Positions 1 through 13,134 of a stretch of DNA of 64,000 bases are shown here, piece after piece. Position numbers and translations under genes: made by a program. The notes under the pieces were generated by a model that worked only from the letters and a program-made list of their open reading frames with translations, searched no databases and was not told the DNA's origin. The stretch comes from Kryptolebias marmoratus (lineage: Eukaryota > Chordata > Actinopteri > Cyprinodontiformes > Rivulidae): assembly GCF_001649575.2 (NCBI RefSeq), contig NC_051440.1, positions 17,820,977 to 17,884,976 of the forward strand, in the 5' to 3' direction. Numbering within the stretch: the first letter of the stretch is position 1; each line of letters begins with the position of its first letter.

Positions 1-3000
1 AAATTAAAAAAAAAGTGTCAAATTAAAGGCCTAGCCTTTTTTGAAGGAACGCATATCTTTCATGCCAGAATTTTATTCTTAAATTAAGATCATCCTATGC
101 TGAGAAATGACGGAGTTACAGCTATTTTGGTCAAACATAACATTATGCAAGACCTGGTGCGATACTGCCACATCCCGTGTGATTTGTTAGAGCTCAGAGT
201 TTGTGCTGTGAATGACTCTCAGCTACTACCACACCGAGTTTTAGCTCAATATCTGTAAAACCGGCCAAGGCAGAGCCATATTTGTGCTTCCTGAGGTTGA
301 TTAGCTGTGGCGGTTCCCTTTAAAAGTTAATCAGCTGTGGATGTCAAGCCAATAATTTCTGAAGGTTTTATTAAAATCAGTTGACACACACACACACACA
401 GAGTCTGCCTCCATCTTCGCCGGTGGGTGGTAAAAAGAAGAAAACCCACACATCGGTGGCCAAAACAATATAATAGTAAAATTATTTATAGGGACTGGCT
501 TTTTTTGCGGTATGAAAGTAAGCCGACCAGGAAACTTAAAGAAAAGCAAGCATTTTGGCCCTGATGCGTTCCATCTGGTTCCTACAGCAACAACCTGCGC
601 TTACAGGTTGGGCTGACCGCGGTCAAACCACAAGCAAATGACCTCTCCGAACAACGCCTGATCTGCTACCTTCACTTTGTACGGCGCAGGATTTGCAGCG
701 AAATGCCGGTGCTTTGAATACGTTTGAATAGTTTTGGGTATGTTGTTCATGAAAAGCAGATTCAAACCAGCGATGAACCATCTCTCCTAATGTCTTCCTG
801 CAACCTCTGCTGGTTGGAGAGATAGCGCGGCACGAGGCGAGCCTGGACAGCGGCCATCGCATTCCTTGACCTCTGGCCCCGCAGACAGCCGGCAGCCTTC
901 ATAAACGCGGCAAACAAACAAACAAACAAACACAGCGCCGTTCCTTCTGAGCGCGGGCAGAACAGCGACACTGAATCCACGCAGAGCTCTAAAGCTCTGC
1001 CCTTCCATCCTCTCTTAGCAGCGTGTTCTCCGTTTCCCTGCCTCCCCCCCTTCTTCTTCTTTTTCCTCTGAATGTCTGAATTGGAGCCCCCAGGCAGGCA
1101 GAGCCACAGAGTGCTCTTTGTAAAGGGGGGAGAAAGGCAGCTCTGATCCAGGGGGAAGTGGCTACTGTGGGGGCTAACCTCGGCATTGTGTGAGGGGGGC
1201 CGGGTTCCTCGCCCCAGCTTAAATTCACCCGCAAGCAAACACACACACACACACACAAACCTCTTCATGTCCTAAGTCTTTTGTGGTGAAGGGTCAAGTA
1301 CACACACACACACACATGCTACAGGAAGTGAATCACAATAGGTGCCAGCCTCTGCAGCCTCCTGTGTTTCTTTACAAACCCCTCGTGGTGCTGGAAAAGA
1401 CACGGACTGATTAGCGGGGGGGAGGGGGAGGGGAAGGTGGAAGAGCACGAAAATGAGAACGTGAGGCGAGATGGAGGGAGGCAGGAAGGAGGAAATGGTG
1501 GGAAGGCTGGTTTCGTACGGCTTCTTTAAAACGAAGGAGCGGCAGCTGAAAGACGAACGCGGGACAGAGAGGCCGGCCCCCTCGTCCGCTTTGGACGGAG
1601 AGCACGGAGAGACCACGGCAGACGTCTCATCCCAGGCCCGTCCTCGAGGCCAGCAGGCGTCAGACAAACGGCGTCTCTTACCTGCCGTCCCTCAGCCCTC
1701 CACAGGCCGTTGCTGGTCTTCGTGGGCGCAATGGTGACCACAGGAGGGGTGCTTGGTACCCCGTGGCCCCTGTTTTGGCCCAAAAGGGGCCCTAATGAGC
1801 CCCGCTTAGGGGTGGAGACCGGCGAGCTGTGATTGGCGGCCGGGGACGAGACTGGAGACGATTCACCGTTGATGGCAGAACCTGACGGGGCACAGGGCGA
1901 CAAAACTGATCAGATTTAAACAATTTAAGTTTTTTTTAAGTGTTCATTTGTGCTAAGAGCTAGAAAGTGATTTTGATGAACAGCATATGTGTCTAAAACA
2001 AAACAAAAGCAAAAGGCAAAAGATGAGAGGGCATATGTGAGAGTTTGCATAAAAAAAAATGATGAAAATCAGGCAGAGTGAGAGCAAATGAAGGATGTCA
2101 TAGAAAGGAATTTGTCAAAAAGAAAAAGAAGATGGGGTGTAACACTGTGAAGGGAGGTGTTAAATGTGGTAAAGAGAAAGTATAAGATTCACTGGCATGA
2201 CTGTTCCTGTGACACAAACACATTCAGAGGCGGAGGAAGGATTAAGAGGAAACACTGAGATGGAGAGAAAGTTCGTGCAGAGCCGCAGAAAGAGAAGACG
2301 TGATGGTGATGGAAAGCTTCTTATAATTGGCTGTAATTAGATTCATATAATTGGGAGATAAATGGAAACGGACGGAGGAGGAGACAGAGAGGGAGAGGTC
2401 AGAGCTGGTCAGCTCTTATCAAACACGTTCATTAAGACGGCTGCGAGCCGAGCGAGAACTCAGGCGGCAGGGCGCCACGTTAAAGCCCAAAACATAACCT
2501 TGGTTTTGTGAAATGATCTATTTTCAGCAATCAATACACTTATTGACGGGACGGGTTTGGAGAATATGCTTATTAGCTCTGCAGCACAGTGTTACGTAAG
2601 AGGACTGATACCTTTCTATGAGCTGAGACCAGAGGCTACAAACTCCACGAAACCTCTACGCTCACATCTCGTTACCCTTATAGCTGAAACGGTATCGTTA
2701 TTAAAGAGTTCAGACCTATTCAGAAGGGTTCTGTGGAAAGGTAACGAACAGTTAATAACTTACCTGTTGTAGACAGCTTTTAGGGCAGCCTCAGTGTTTA
2801 ATGCTGACCGAACAGACAAGCTAACGGCTAGTCCGAGAGGCGCCAGGACCAGATATCGTCTGATCCTGCAGGAATATCATAATAAATCAGCGTTCACAGT
2901 CCACTTCGATCTTGATCTGTAAGCTAATCAGTCCAATCACAATTAAAGTTGCAAACTTTCAGAGAGCCACCTGCAGCAGGTCAGATATTAATTATTCACA

Positions 3001-3455
3001 ACCTTTCCACAAAACCCCCACTTCAAAAAGATCCGAACTGTCCCCGTTTTTAAAGGTGGCTGCCCGTCGGGCGTGTTCGGGGGCCCCCCGGTTTGGAGAC
3101 GGCTCAGGACGCCACTCACCTCTTGGATCTTCGGCCTGCTTGGCCAGTTTGCGCAGGGCGGCAGCGAATCCGGAGTTTGCAGACTGGGCAGCGGCGTTCC
3201 CATTGGTTATCGGGCTGAGGGGACTGACTGTAGCTGTGGTGCGAGTTGCCGTGGAGATCATTCCTAATGATGGCGATTTGTTGGACTCATGGTTCATACC
3301 TGGGGAGAGTGGGGAGGAGATTTTGAGACGCTTCAACCGCATAAAACACCGACCACTCAGGTGGCGCAAAATCCCGTTGACTGGGACTTCAAGAGACTGG
3401 ATTTTTGTTTCAGCTTGGAAGTAAATGCACCAGTTTCATCAGCACAACTGGCATC

Positions 3456-3505
<50 letters not shown>

Positions 3506-6500
3506 TTACGTCTGGGCATGATAGTGAGTAGGTCAGCTCCACCACAGACAGGGTGGAGGGCGTAGAGCTGTGTCAAATAGAGTGCTGACCCTAATAGCAA
3601 ATCACACACATGAGCGCACACATGTCCATTTCCTCAAGGGAGCCAGCCGACACGTCTTAAGACCCCGGGAGCGGCTGCACGCAACGTTTTAAGTATCGCT
3701 GCATTTTTTTGTTTCCCACCCTCAGAGATGCAAGTGCCTGCACTCATAACTAACACCCATCAGTGCGTAGAAAAAGGCGGTTAGAGTAACCTCCGTCTTC
3801 CGTTTGCACCATCATACTGACCCATTAATGTTAATTACGGCTGAAATTACCCCTCCACCCACACACACCACCCCTTTGCCCCCGCCCGCTACAGCCACGA
3901 CCTCATTACCACCGAAACACGCAGCCGCACAAACACCTTTAAAAGCACACAAGCCACAAGAAGAACAAACAAAAGACCTAAAAGCGGTGAACGCACTCAT
4001 GAAAAATTCATAAATGCACATCAGTGGACAGGATTATTGAGTGGTCCTCTCGCCGCCCTGACAGCGTCGATCAGCAGAGAGGACAGTCAGGTGTCGTGGC
4101 CTGTAAGCCGAAAGCATCACAGGTCTCCTATTTACAGACGTCTGCTGGGTCTGCCAAACACAACACAGCACGCAGGGACGAATGGAGTGTCAGGAAACCG
4201 AGTAGGCTTCACGTGGACGGGAGGCTTCCTCTGGACACAAAAGTTTAAGAGATGGATTACAGCAGCATAATCTGACGGTCTGAAAACAATAATTGAAGCC
4301 CCGATGTGTGCAGTTACTGCTCACAGATCTTATCTCACAGGAAAACGTTTCTCTATGATCCAATACTTCGTTTTTTGTTTTGTTTTTTTCTTTGTGTTTA
4401 TTTCTGGGGCTGTTAAAAATATGTTAAAAATGAAGAGATTATTGAAACTGAATCAGAAAGGGGAAGAGAGTAAAGAAGCTCAGATCCTGACACGCTCTGT
4501 GTGTGTGTGTGTGTGTGTGTGTCTGCTGAGCCCAGCAGTCAAGGGAGAGATGATAAGACAGTTTCTATCGACTCCTTCTCTTCCTCCCTCCTCCCTGCAC
4601 TCTCACTCTTCTCCTCCTTTGGTCTCCTCTCCTTCTCCTCCGTGTTTATGTCAGCATACTTCGGCTCATTAAACAAAAGCTGGCGCGCACGGTCTCCGCT
4701 CCGTCTCTTGTTGTCTTTCTGCCTTTCTTTTTCGCAGTCTTTTCTCGCGGGCTTTGATGTTTAGCCACGTCACTTCCAAGCACAATCAGCAGCACGCACA
4801 CACACACACACTAAAGTGTGGATATGAACATAAATCAAACATGCAAACACTCACCCTCCTGCTCTCTGATCTCCCCTCCTGCTCGTCGTCTTTCTGCTCC
4901 TGTGTGAGACTCTTTCACTCTCCCCCTCTCAGCCTTGCAGCTGCTACGTGGTCACGTGACCTCTTTTCTATCCTCCCCCCCCCTCCTCCTCCTTTTCCTC
5001 CTCCTCCACTCTATCTACTCCCCCCACCCCACACCTCCCTCTCAAACTATCACCCTCTCCATCCTACCTCCTACTCCTTGCTCTGTCATCCTTTTTATCC
5101 CCTCTGTGTCCCTCAAAACTGCCGTTTGTCTGACATTTTCTTTTCTTTCCTCGTTCTTCATCCTTTCCTCCTTTTCGGGGGTTGCACTCCAGGGAGAGTG
5201 GCGGCAGTGCTGGAGGTGGCTGTGGGGGGGTGGGGGGTGGAGGATGAGTAGAAGGTGGGGGTGGAGGGTGATGACGGAGTGGGAGAGTGTGGGATTTGAG
5301 CTGTGTGTGTGTGTGGTAGAAGGTGGCGTTCACCCTCCATCCATCACTCTGTCTCTCTGTTTTAGCCAGCTCTGTCTGCTCTGGGACTTTTGGGGGGGGG
5401 TTAGACGTGTGTATATGGGAGGTGGAGGAGGGGGGGTTACAGTGACCTTTCACCCTTCACCTCTGACCACAGGCCCTCACAGCAGGAGGAGGGTGAGGGG
5501 TGAAATACTCCACAGTCCTAACACAAATTAAGATATTTAACTCCCTCTAGGAATCTGCTTTGAAAAGCCATGAGGGAAGAAGCAAACACGCCTGAAAGCT
5601 GGGAGGCTGGGAGGCTTACTGCATGAAAACACAGCTGGGTGGAGAAAAAGAGCGAGAGGAAATCTGAAGAGGCAGAAACGAGTCCTAGCCAAAACAATAA
5701 GAAAAATAAAACGTACAGTGGTGTTAAGCTAAAACATAACGGTCACTAAGGCAACCCACACACACAAACACACAGCTAAAATTTAACATGTTCAAAATAA
5801 GTAAACGTGTGTTCGAACCAGCCGGGAGATTTAATAAGTCGCTGAGTGAAATCATGTTAATGACCAGCAGGGGGCGACCCAACTGGATTCAAAGCAGGCC
5901 TATGATGGTCTGATTACTAAATTCTTAACTCATTAAAAAAAAAAACTAGTTTTTGTTGAGTTTTTTTAGTAGGATGGTTTTATTGTCAATTATGATCACG
6001 GATAGAAGATACGACAAAGAATAAAGCAACATTTTCCAAACAAACTTAGTTAAAGAGCTAGCATTCCTTGTTAGAATTATAAACTAAACTCATCTCAAGC
6101 TGTGAAGAAATGGAGTTACAACCATTTTGGTCCAACCTTGTCACTGACCAATGATCTCATGTGATCTGTTAGGGTTTGGAGCACGTCATGGGGATGACTC
6201 TCAGCTACTACCACGCCAAATTCAGCTCTATATCTGTAAAAGTTACAGCCATTTTTGTGTTTGCTAAGGCATCCAACTGAGGTGGTCCTCTTGACTTGGG
6301 TTGACTAATACAACCAATCGTTACGTTCTGAGAGTTGCTTTAAAGTTCCTCCAGTGGTTCGTGAGATATTTTGCTAACAGACAGAAAGCAAAAGTCTTAA
6401 AAACAGATGTGTGTTGAGAGTTTTGTGTTTGGGAACACCCTCAGCTACTACCACACTGCATTTTAGCTCCATATTTGTAAAAAAATAAATAAATCACTGA

Positions 6501-9500
6501 GCTGTAGCCATTTTGATGTTTGCTGTGGTCGCTTGGCTGTGGCAGCCATCTTGAATGAGGTTGACTCCAAAAGATACACGACCGATCCTTACGTTCTGAG
6601 AGTTTCTTTAAAATCTGTCGAATGGTTCATGAGATATTTTGGTAAAGCCACACACACACACACACACAGCAGGCCAACATTTGGGTCAAATCACTACATT
6701 TATGAAGTCACTGGTTAGAAACCTGTGAACACTAAGTGGACAAGATTTAGGCAGGAAAATATTATTATTATTATTGTTATTATTTCCTTTTGTATTCTCT
6801 AGTCCAAGTAGAAGAGTCTAACTCACTTTTGGCTGCGGCTTTAATTGCATTAGTGCGGCGCACAAGACTCCATTGATCAAAACAGAAAGCCCAAACGGTA
6901 TTTTTTACTATAACTTTAATCCAAAGCAGTGGAACCAAGAGGTTCTCTCTCCCAGCAGCCGAAGGGTCCACTGCAGTCGGCTGAGTCCAAGGATTATAGG
7001 GGTTCCAGTAATATGTAATGTTTCTGTGTTAAGTTTAGGTCAGGAGATGTTTCATCTGGAACAATAAACTGCACATAAAGCCCTGAAGACCAACACTGCT
7101 GCCAACAAAGCAGTCAGTTTGTCTCGGGACGAGCATCTCATACAGTCAGTGGTTAAGAATACGAGACAGGGAAACGTGAAGCAACCTTTAAAACGCACTG
7201 ACGGGTAAATCAGGTCTCGCTGCGTCCTGACACTCACAGGTGATGCTTTGATGCATTTAAAATGTTCTGATCGGATCAATCCCCCCCCCCCTCTCCTCAT
7301 CGGTTCGAGCTGTCAAGGAAACTTTGCACATTGTGGGTTGCTGTGTTTTAGGAAGCAGACTGTTTCCTAACTTGTGTGTCTAAAGAGACAAACATGAAGA
7401 AAACGTAGATTATTAATGGGCTCCGTTTGTACGAACGCAAAGATTGCTCCTATATTTGCAAGAAGACCTTTACTGTTTGCTAAACTAAGGCAGCTAGTAG
7501 GAAGTTTGTGCCTGATTTTATAACTCCGTTTGATTCGACTTCAGGTGACTGGCCGGCTCTAGCCGTCTGAAAGCGACATCATTTTAAAAATCCTGCCATA
7601 AAAGCGTCCGATCCGTTGGTTCCACGACCCGCAGATCCGGTTTTCCAGCACTCTGCTCCGGACTTGCAGATCAATTAAAAGCCGCTGGCACGACTACAGT
7701 TAACTCCGAACCACAAACTGGTAAACCTTCCCTCGGCTTTGCCAAAACGAAAGTTGCATCCGGGTGTGCCTCAATGCGTCCACGCACACAACGCGCACCC
7801 GCGTGCGCCTTCAGCTCGGCGTGATGTCAGCGACATCGGACGTGTCGGTGCCTGCGTCTTTAGCGCCTCTCTTTGTGAGGCTTTTCAGACTCTCCTCTTT
7901 CACTTTAAACAAAAAAAAACCCACTCAACTCTGGAGGACTGTGAGGACAGCAGGGAAGGACCTGCTCAGCTCTGTCAGCTCATTAAAAAAAAAAAAAAAA
8001 GCAGAATGTGTGTGTGCTGTTCTGAGCGTGTGTGCAAGCAGGGACGGGTCATTAGGGTGGAAGAAGAGGTTATAACACACAATCTACTCATTAACTCTCA
8101 ACACACATGTCTGAGTGTGTGTGTGTGTTCCTGTGTTGCTACTGTACCAACGACCCTAAATAAATTACCTTCACTTGTGAACTGATGCTAGACCAGTAAT
8201 GAGCATGCACCAAAAAAAAGAAAAACACAATAAACTTTAAAACGTTGTTATTTTTCTTACTGGAGTTGGTACTAATCGCAACAATGGCTACTGTGGTTGT
8301 TACAATAGCTGGCAGACTTTTTCCTCTAAATTGCTCACACACACACACACACACAAGAGAGAGAGTGAGAGAGAGAGAGAAAGGAAAAGTAGCCAAATGT
8401 TTTACAGCCTCTTAAACTTGTCTGTAATAGCAGTCAAAGTGGCGTCGACGCAGCAGTCTCTGGGGTTACTCCAGGGGCCGCTAAATGGCTTCAGTAGCTC
8501 CAGTCACTCTGCAGCTCGCACAAGAAACACTTAACACATCCTTACAACCTATAAACAACCAACACACACACACACACTCCCTCCTGGATCTCACACACTC
8601 ATGGAAAATGGTGCACAATAAACATCTACAAGAAAAAAAACCTAAACGGTGACATCAACAAAGACGGTCCGCATGCGAACAATTAGCTGACTCAGGATTC
8701 GGGCGTCGTGCGTCACAAAACATGTGACCCCCAGGGACCGAACAGCCAGCATGCATTTATAGTCTGGGGGTAAATGGAGCAGAAAGCCCACATACTGTAA
8801 TAACTAACACGGCGAGTAAAAAAAAAAAAAAAAAATTAAAAAAAGATATAGAGTGAGAGCCTCCCCACCCCGTAAAAAAACCCACCGCGAAGCAGAGAGG
8901 GGTGGCACGTTGCAACAACGAGGGTCGGGAGCAGAGTCATCCTCACAATCATAACACAGGATCTATAAATTCTCCTCGCCGCGGCTCAGAGACGAAATGT
9001 GGGCTGTCAGCAGGAAGGAGAAACATTTGAAAAGCTCTTCATCCCTCCTCGTGGCTTTGGCTGCAGCTCCTCTTTCTGTGACCCCCCCTTCCTCCTCCTC
9101 CTCCTCCTCCTCTTTGTTTTTACTAATCAGTATCTTGTCACTGACTTTCAGACACAGAATCAGGATATAAATAGAAGCGGTTCTGGGATGCCACACAACT
9201 GTCCTCTGAACTAGGGAATCGTCCCACGTTTCAGACTGAAACGACACGTTTCTTATCGGGTGGAGAAGGAACTTGAGCTCATCCTCGTTTACAAAGAGCC
9301 GGATCCGTTTATAGATCATAAATTAAAGTGATTTAGTCCAATCAGCGCTGATCGAATCATGTTTTTATCTGCGGGGAAATATGTTGAACACAGAAATATG
9401 CTGCGGTTAATCGAAGCTACTAAGAGGTTTTTAGTCTCGTAAACCGGACTTTTTATTGAAACAGGCAGCCGGTTTTAAACACAAACTACAGAAACGAGAT

Positions 9501-12500
9501 TTTCTGTGAAAGTGATGAAAACTGAGCGACTGCTGAAAATGACTTGGTGATAAAAAGGAGCAGAACAGTAGCTGCAAGCTAAAATGAAAAAAAGGCAAGT
9601 AATAAGTAGCAAAATACTAGCTAGAGCTAACAAAATCCTAGCTAAAGCTAAATGTTGCAAAGGGACGAGCTAAAAGTAGCAAAACACTCGCTAAAATGAG
9701 CAAAACTATAGCTAAAAGAAGCAAAAGGTTAGCAAAACGTTGCAAGAATGCTAGCTATAAGAAGCAAAATAGTAGCTAAAGCTAACAAAACCCTAGCTAA
9801 GACTAAATGTTGCAAAGGGGCGAGCTAAAAGCAGAAAAACACTCGCTAAAATGAGCAAAAAACAAGCTAAAATGAGCAAAACACTAGCTAAAAAAGCAAA
9901 AAGTTGCAAGAACACTCGGTATAGAAGCAAAATACAAGCTAAAGCCAACATAGCCTTACCTAAAAACTAAATGTTGGAAAAGGGATAGCTAAAAGAAGCA
10001 AAAGGTTGGCACAAAGTTGCAAGAACGCCAGCTATAAGAAGCAAAATTGTAGCTAAAGCTAACAAAACCCTAGCTACAAACTAAAAGTAGCTTTTAGGGT
10101 TAGCTAAAAGCTAAATGTAGCTAAAGGCTAGGTTGTGCGCCACCCTGTCCAGTCATCCATCCATGGGGGACACGTTGGACAGGTCACGTATCCATCACAG
10201 GGACATACAGACACAACCAGCCATCCCCGCTCTCACTCACAGCTGGGGACAGTTCAGAGTCAGCAGTCGACCCAACGTGCACGTTTTCGGTCCGGTCCTG
10301 TCCTGAAAGTTGTCAGCCCTTCACACAGCTTTACTCGGCCCCCCCCCATCCTTTCTTTTTCCTCACCATTTTCCTCCTCGCCATCCCTCCCGCAGCCTCC
10401 TAACAGCGTCTCCCGTCACGTCAGCTACTTCTCTTCGTGTCATCGATCTTCACAATGCAATGTGTGGCTCAGGCTCGCCTCTCTGATGCAGAGATGATGC
10501 AAAAGGAGAAAACAAAGCTGCGCTGTAAGTCTGTCTCGGTGTGTGTTGGAGCCCACAGTGTGTGTGTGTGTGTTCAGTGTCGGTGTGCTCATGGAGGGCG
10601 GCGTCAGACAGCCACCAGCCTCAGCCCAAGGTGTCGACGCCGCTGTGACGGCGGACCTCTGCCATCTGAGCAAACACGAGGCGTGCGCCGACCCGCAGGT
10701 GAGCGGGCGCGCTCAGAAACCTTCGCCTACAGCAGGTGCTCGCCTCGGTCAGTTTGAGGCACAGCTAAACAACAACCAAGGTGGGATTTTGGCCAAAGCT
10801 GATGAAAAAAAAACAAAACAATAAAGTTTAGACTGATTTTAATTGGAGGCTTAATTGTAAAGAGATTAGCTTTTTGCCTAATCTGTATCAATCTATGGAT
10901 TAGTCCAAAGCGGTGCGGCCTTCGTGCTTGTTAGGTCCGCGGCTCGCAGCCTGAATTATCTGCTTTTGACTGTTTGTTGTATAAGATGCAGAACAATACC
11001 AGATGGCCTTTAAGGCAGATTACGGACCCAGATTATGTGCTGTATTCAGGATTAAGAACCTATTTTCTTGATTAATCATTGGAAAATAATGACAGACTAG
11101 CAAGAAAGTGATGTGGATTTGCACCAGAATATCATAAAGCCTTTTAACATTTAAAAGAAGAAGCTTTTATTCGTCCTTCTGGTGGGGAAATCTGTATTAT
11201 ATGGAAGAAATAACTATTACAACGAACTATATTAAAGAATAAAATAAGTGTTAATGCTTTAAAGGTTGAAACAACAACAGTTTACTGGAGTTTTTTGGCC
11301 TAGAACTATATTTAATTTACCTTTTGGAGGATGATAGTGGTGAAAACTCTTTTTTTTAAAGATGTAAAGAGTCACTGACAATTAATTTAAATGTTCTGTA
11401 AGGTGAGGAAATAAAAAAGCTGAGGTGAATCTGAAGCCATGAGCGGTTTTGCAGCTTCTCTATATGAGGAGGAGGTAATTAAAGAGATTGGAGGTTTACT
11501 CAGTAACCCCTGCTGAGCAGCTGGTCTATGGCAGGTCAGGAGCAGCACATGGTGTGTGTGTGTGTTGAACTCCACCTGCGGGCTGTGTACACACACAAAG
11601 GCGACGGGATCCGCTTGACTGCTGCTAATGCGCCCGGCGGCATCTATCTCAGCCAAACAATACAGTGGCTGTTAAAGGTCCCGGATTAAAGAGCGACTCC
11701 TCTCTGCCTCCTCCCGCGGGGGCTGCTGGGAGACAAACCATCAGGAGGAGGAGAAGGGAGGAGGAGAAGGGAGGAGGAGGAGGGAGCTGCGGGCCGACAC
11801 ACGGCTCTGTTTCAGGCCCGCAGTTCGGTCCGTGAAGTTTACCCAGAGCAAACAGGGCCGGTGTTTGATCACCGACAAGTCTGACAAGAAGCTTGGACCC
11901 ACGAACACCTTCATGAGCCTCCCGCCATTCAGCTGCAAACAGGAAGTGCATGAGTCTGGCTTCAAAATAAAACGCATGCAAGTTGCGCTCTTTAAAAGGA
12001 AATCGCTCACTAAGCGTTATTAAAATGTTAAAACGTGAAGTGAATGCGTCCGACTTCGAAATAAGAGCATGCAAGCTGTTCTTTTTCAAGAAAATTAGTC
12101 ACTTTATGATATTTACGGCGGCACCAAACGGGAAGTGGCTGCGTCTGACTTCAAACTAAGAGCACGGAAATTGCTCTGGAAAAGAAATTAGTTACTGAAT
12201 ACCATACACGTGAATGAGTCCGACTTCAAAATGAGAGTATATTTAAAGAAAGCTAGTCACTATATGATAACAAACCACAAAAAATAAACTATCTTTGTGC
12301 TATTAGCAGCTACCAGCTAACAGAACTAAACAGGAAGTGGTGTTAGACTTCAAGAATAAGAGCACGGAAATTGCTCTAGAAAAGTAATTAATTACTCAAT
12401 TCCACAGACGTGAATAAGTACGACTTCAAAATAAGAGTACTTTCCTATCTTTAAACTAAATTAGTCACTGTATGATAATAACCACCGAAAAATAAACTAT

Positions 12501-13094
12501 TTCTGCGCTATTAGCAAACAGCTATTAGCAGAGCCAAACAGGAAGTGGAACAACAAAATAAGAGCATGGAAATTGCCCTCTCAAGAAAATTAGCTAAATG
12601 TCAAAACTACATTTTCTAACGCTTTGCCGAAGCATTTCTTTGACCTCCAATAGTTAGTGGGAAACATTTTAGGCCCAAATAAACCTCACCGTGTCCCAGT
12701 CTAATTTTTTTTTTAAATTGGGGCTGTTTAATCCAGTCGCCTCCACTCATCAAGCAGAACCAGTTTGATTACATATTGTTGTCGATTCGATGGCACGCTT
12801 TCAATCCTTTAAAGAGTTCCGCATTTTGGCTAAAACAACTCGCTTCTCTTCAAACAATCCACCCGGGACTGACAAAGGGAGATTAAAAGGAGAAGCATGA
12901 AGTGCACACGGGCGTCAATACAACAGCGGAGAAATGAATAATCAGGCGCTTCAAAGTAGTCAGCTCTGACCGGAAGTCGGTGGAGTTTTTAAGGATTTTT
13001 CACGACTCAGCGCAACTTCAGAGCCCCGATCCTGGCACGAGCTAATAACAGCGCAAACAATGACATCTGTGTGGAAAAACAACAGGGATTTTAA

Positions 13095-13134
<40 letters not shown>

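Noticed and set aside
2557..2772. Short plus-strand ORF in gse1 intron 2
   Set aside because: No start context, no domain, and it lies inside an intron of a supported gene. Chance.
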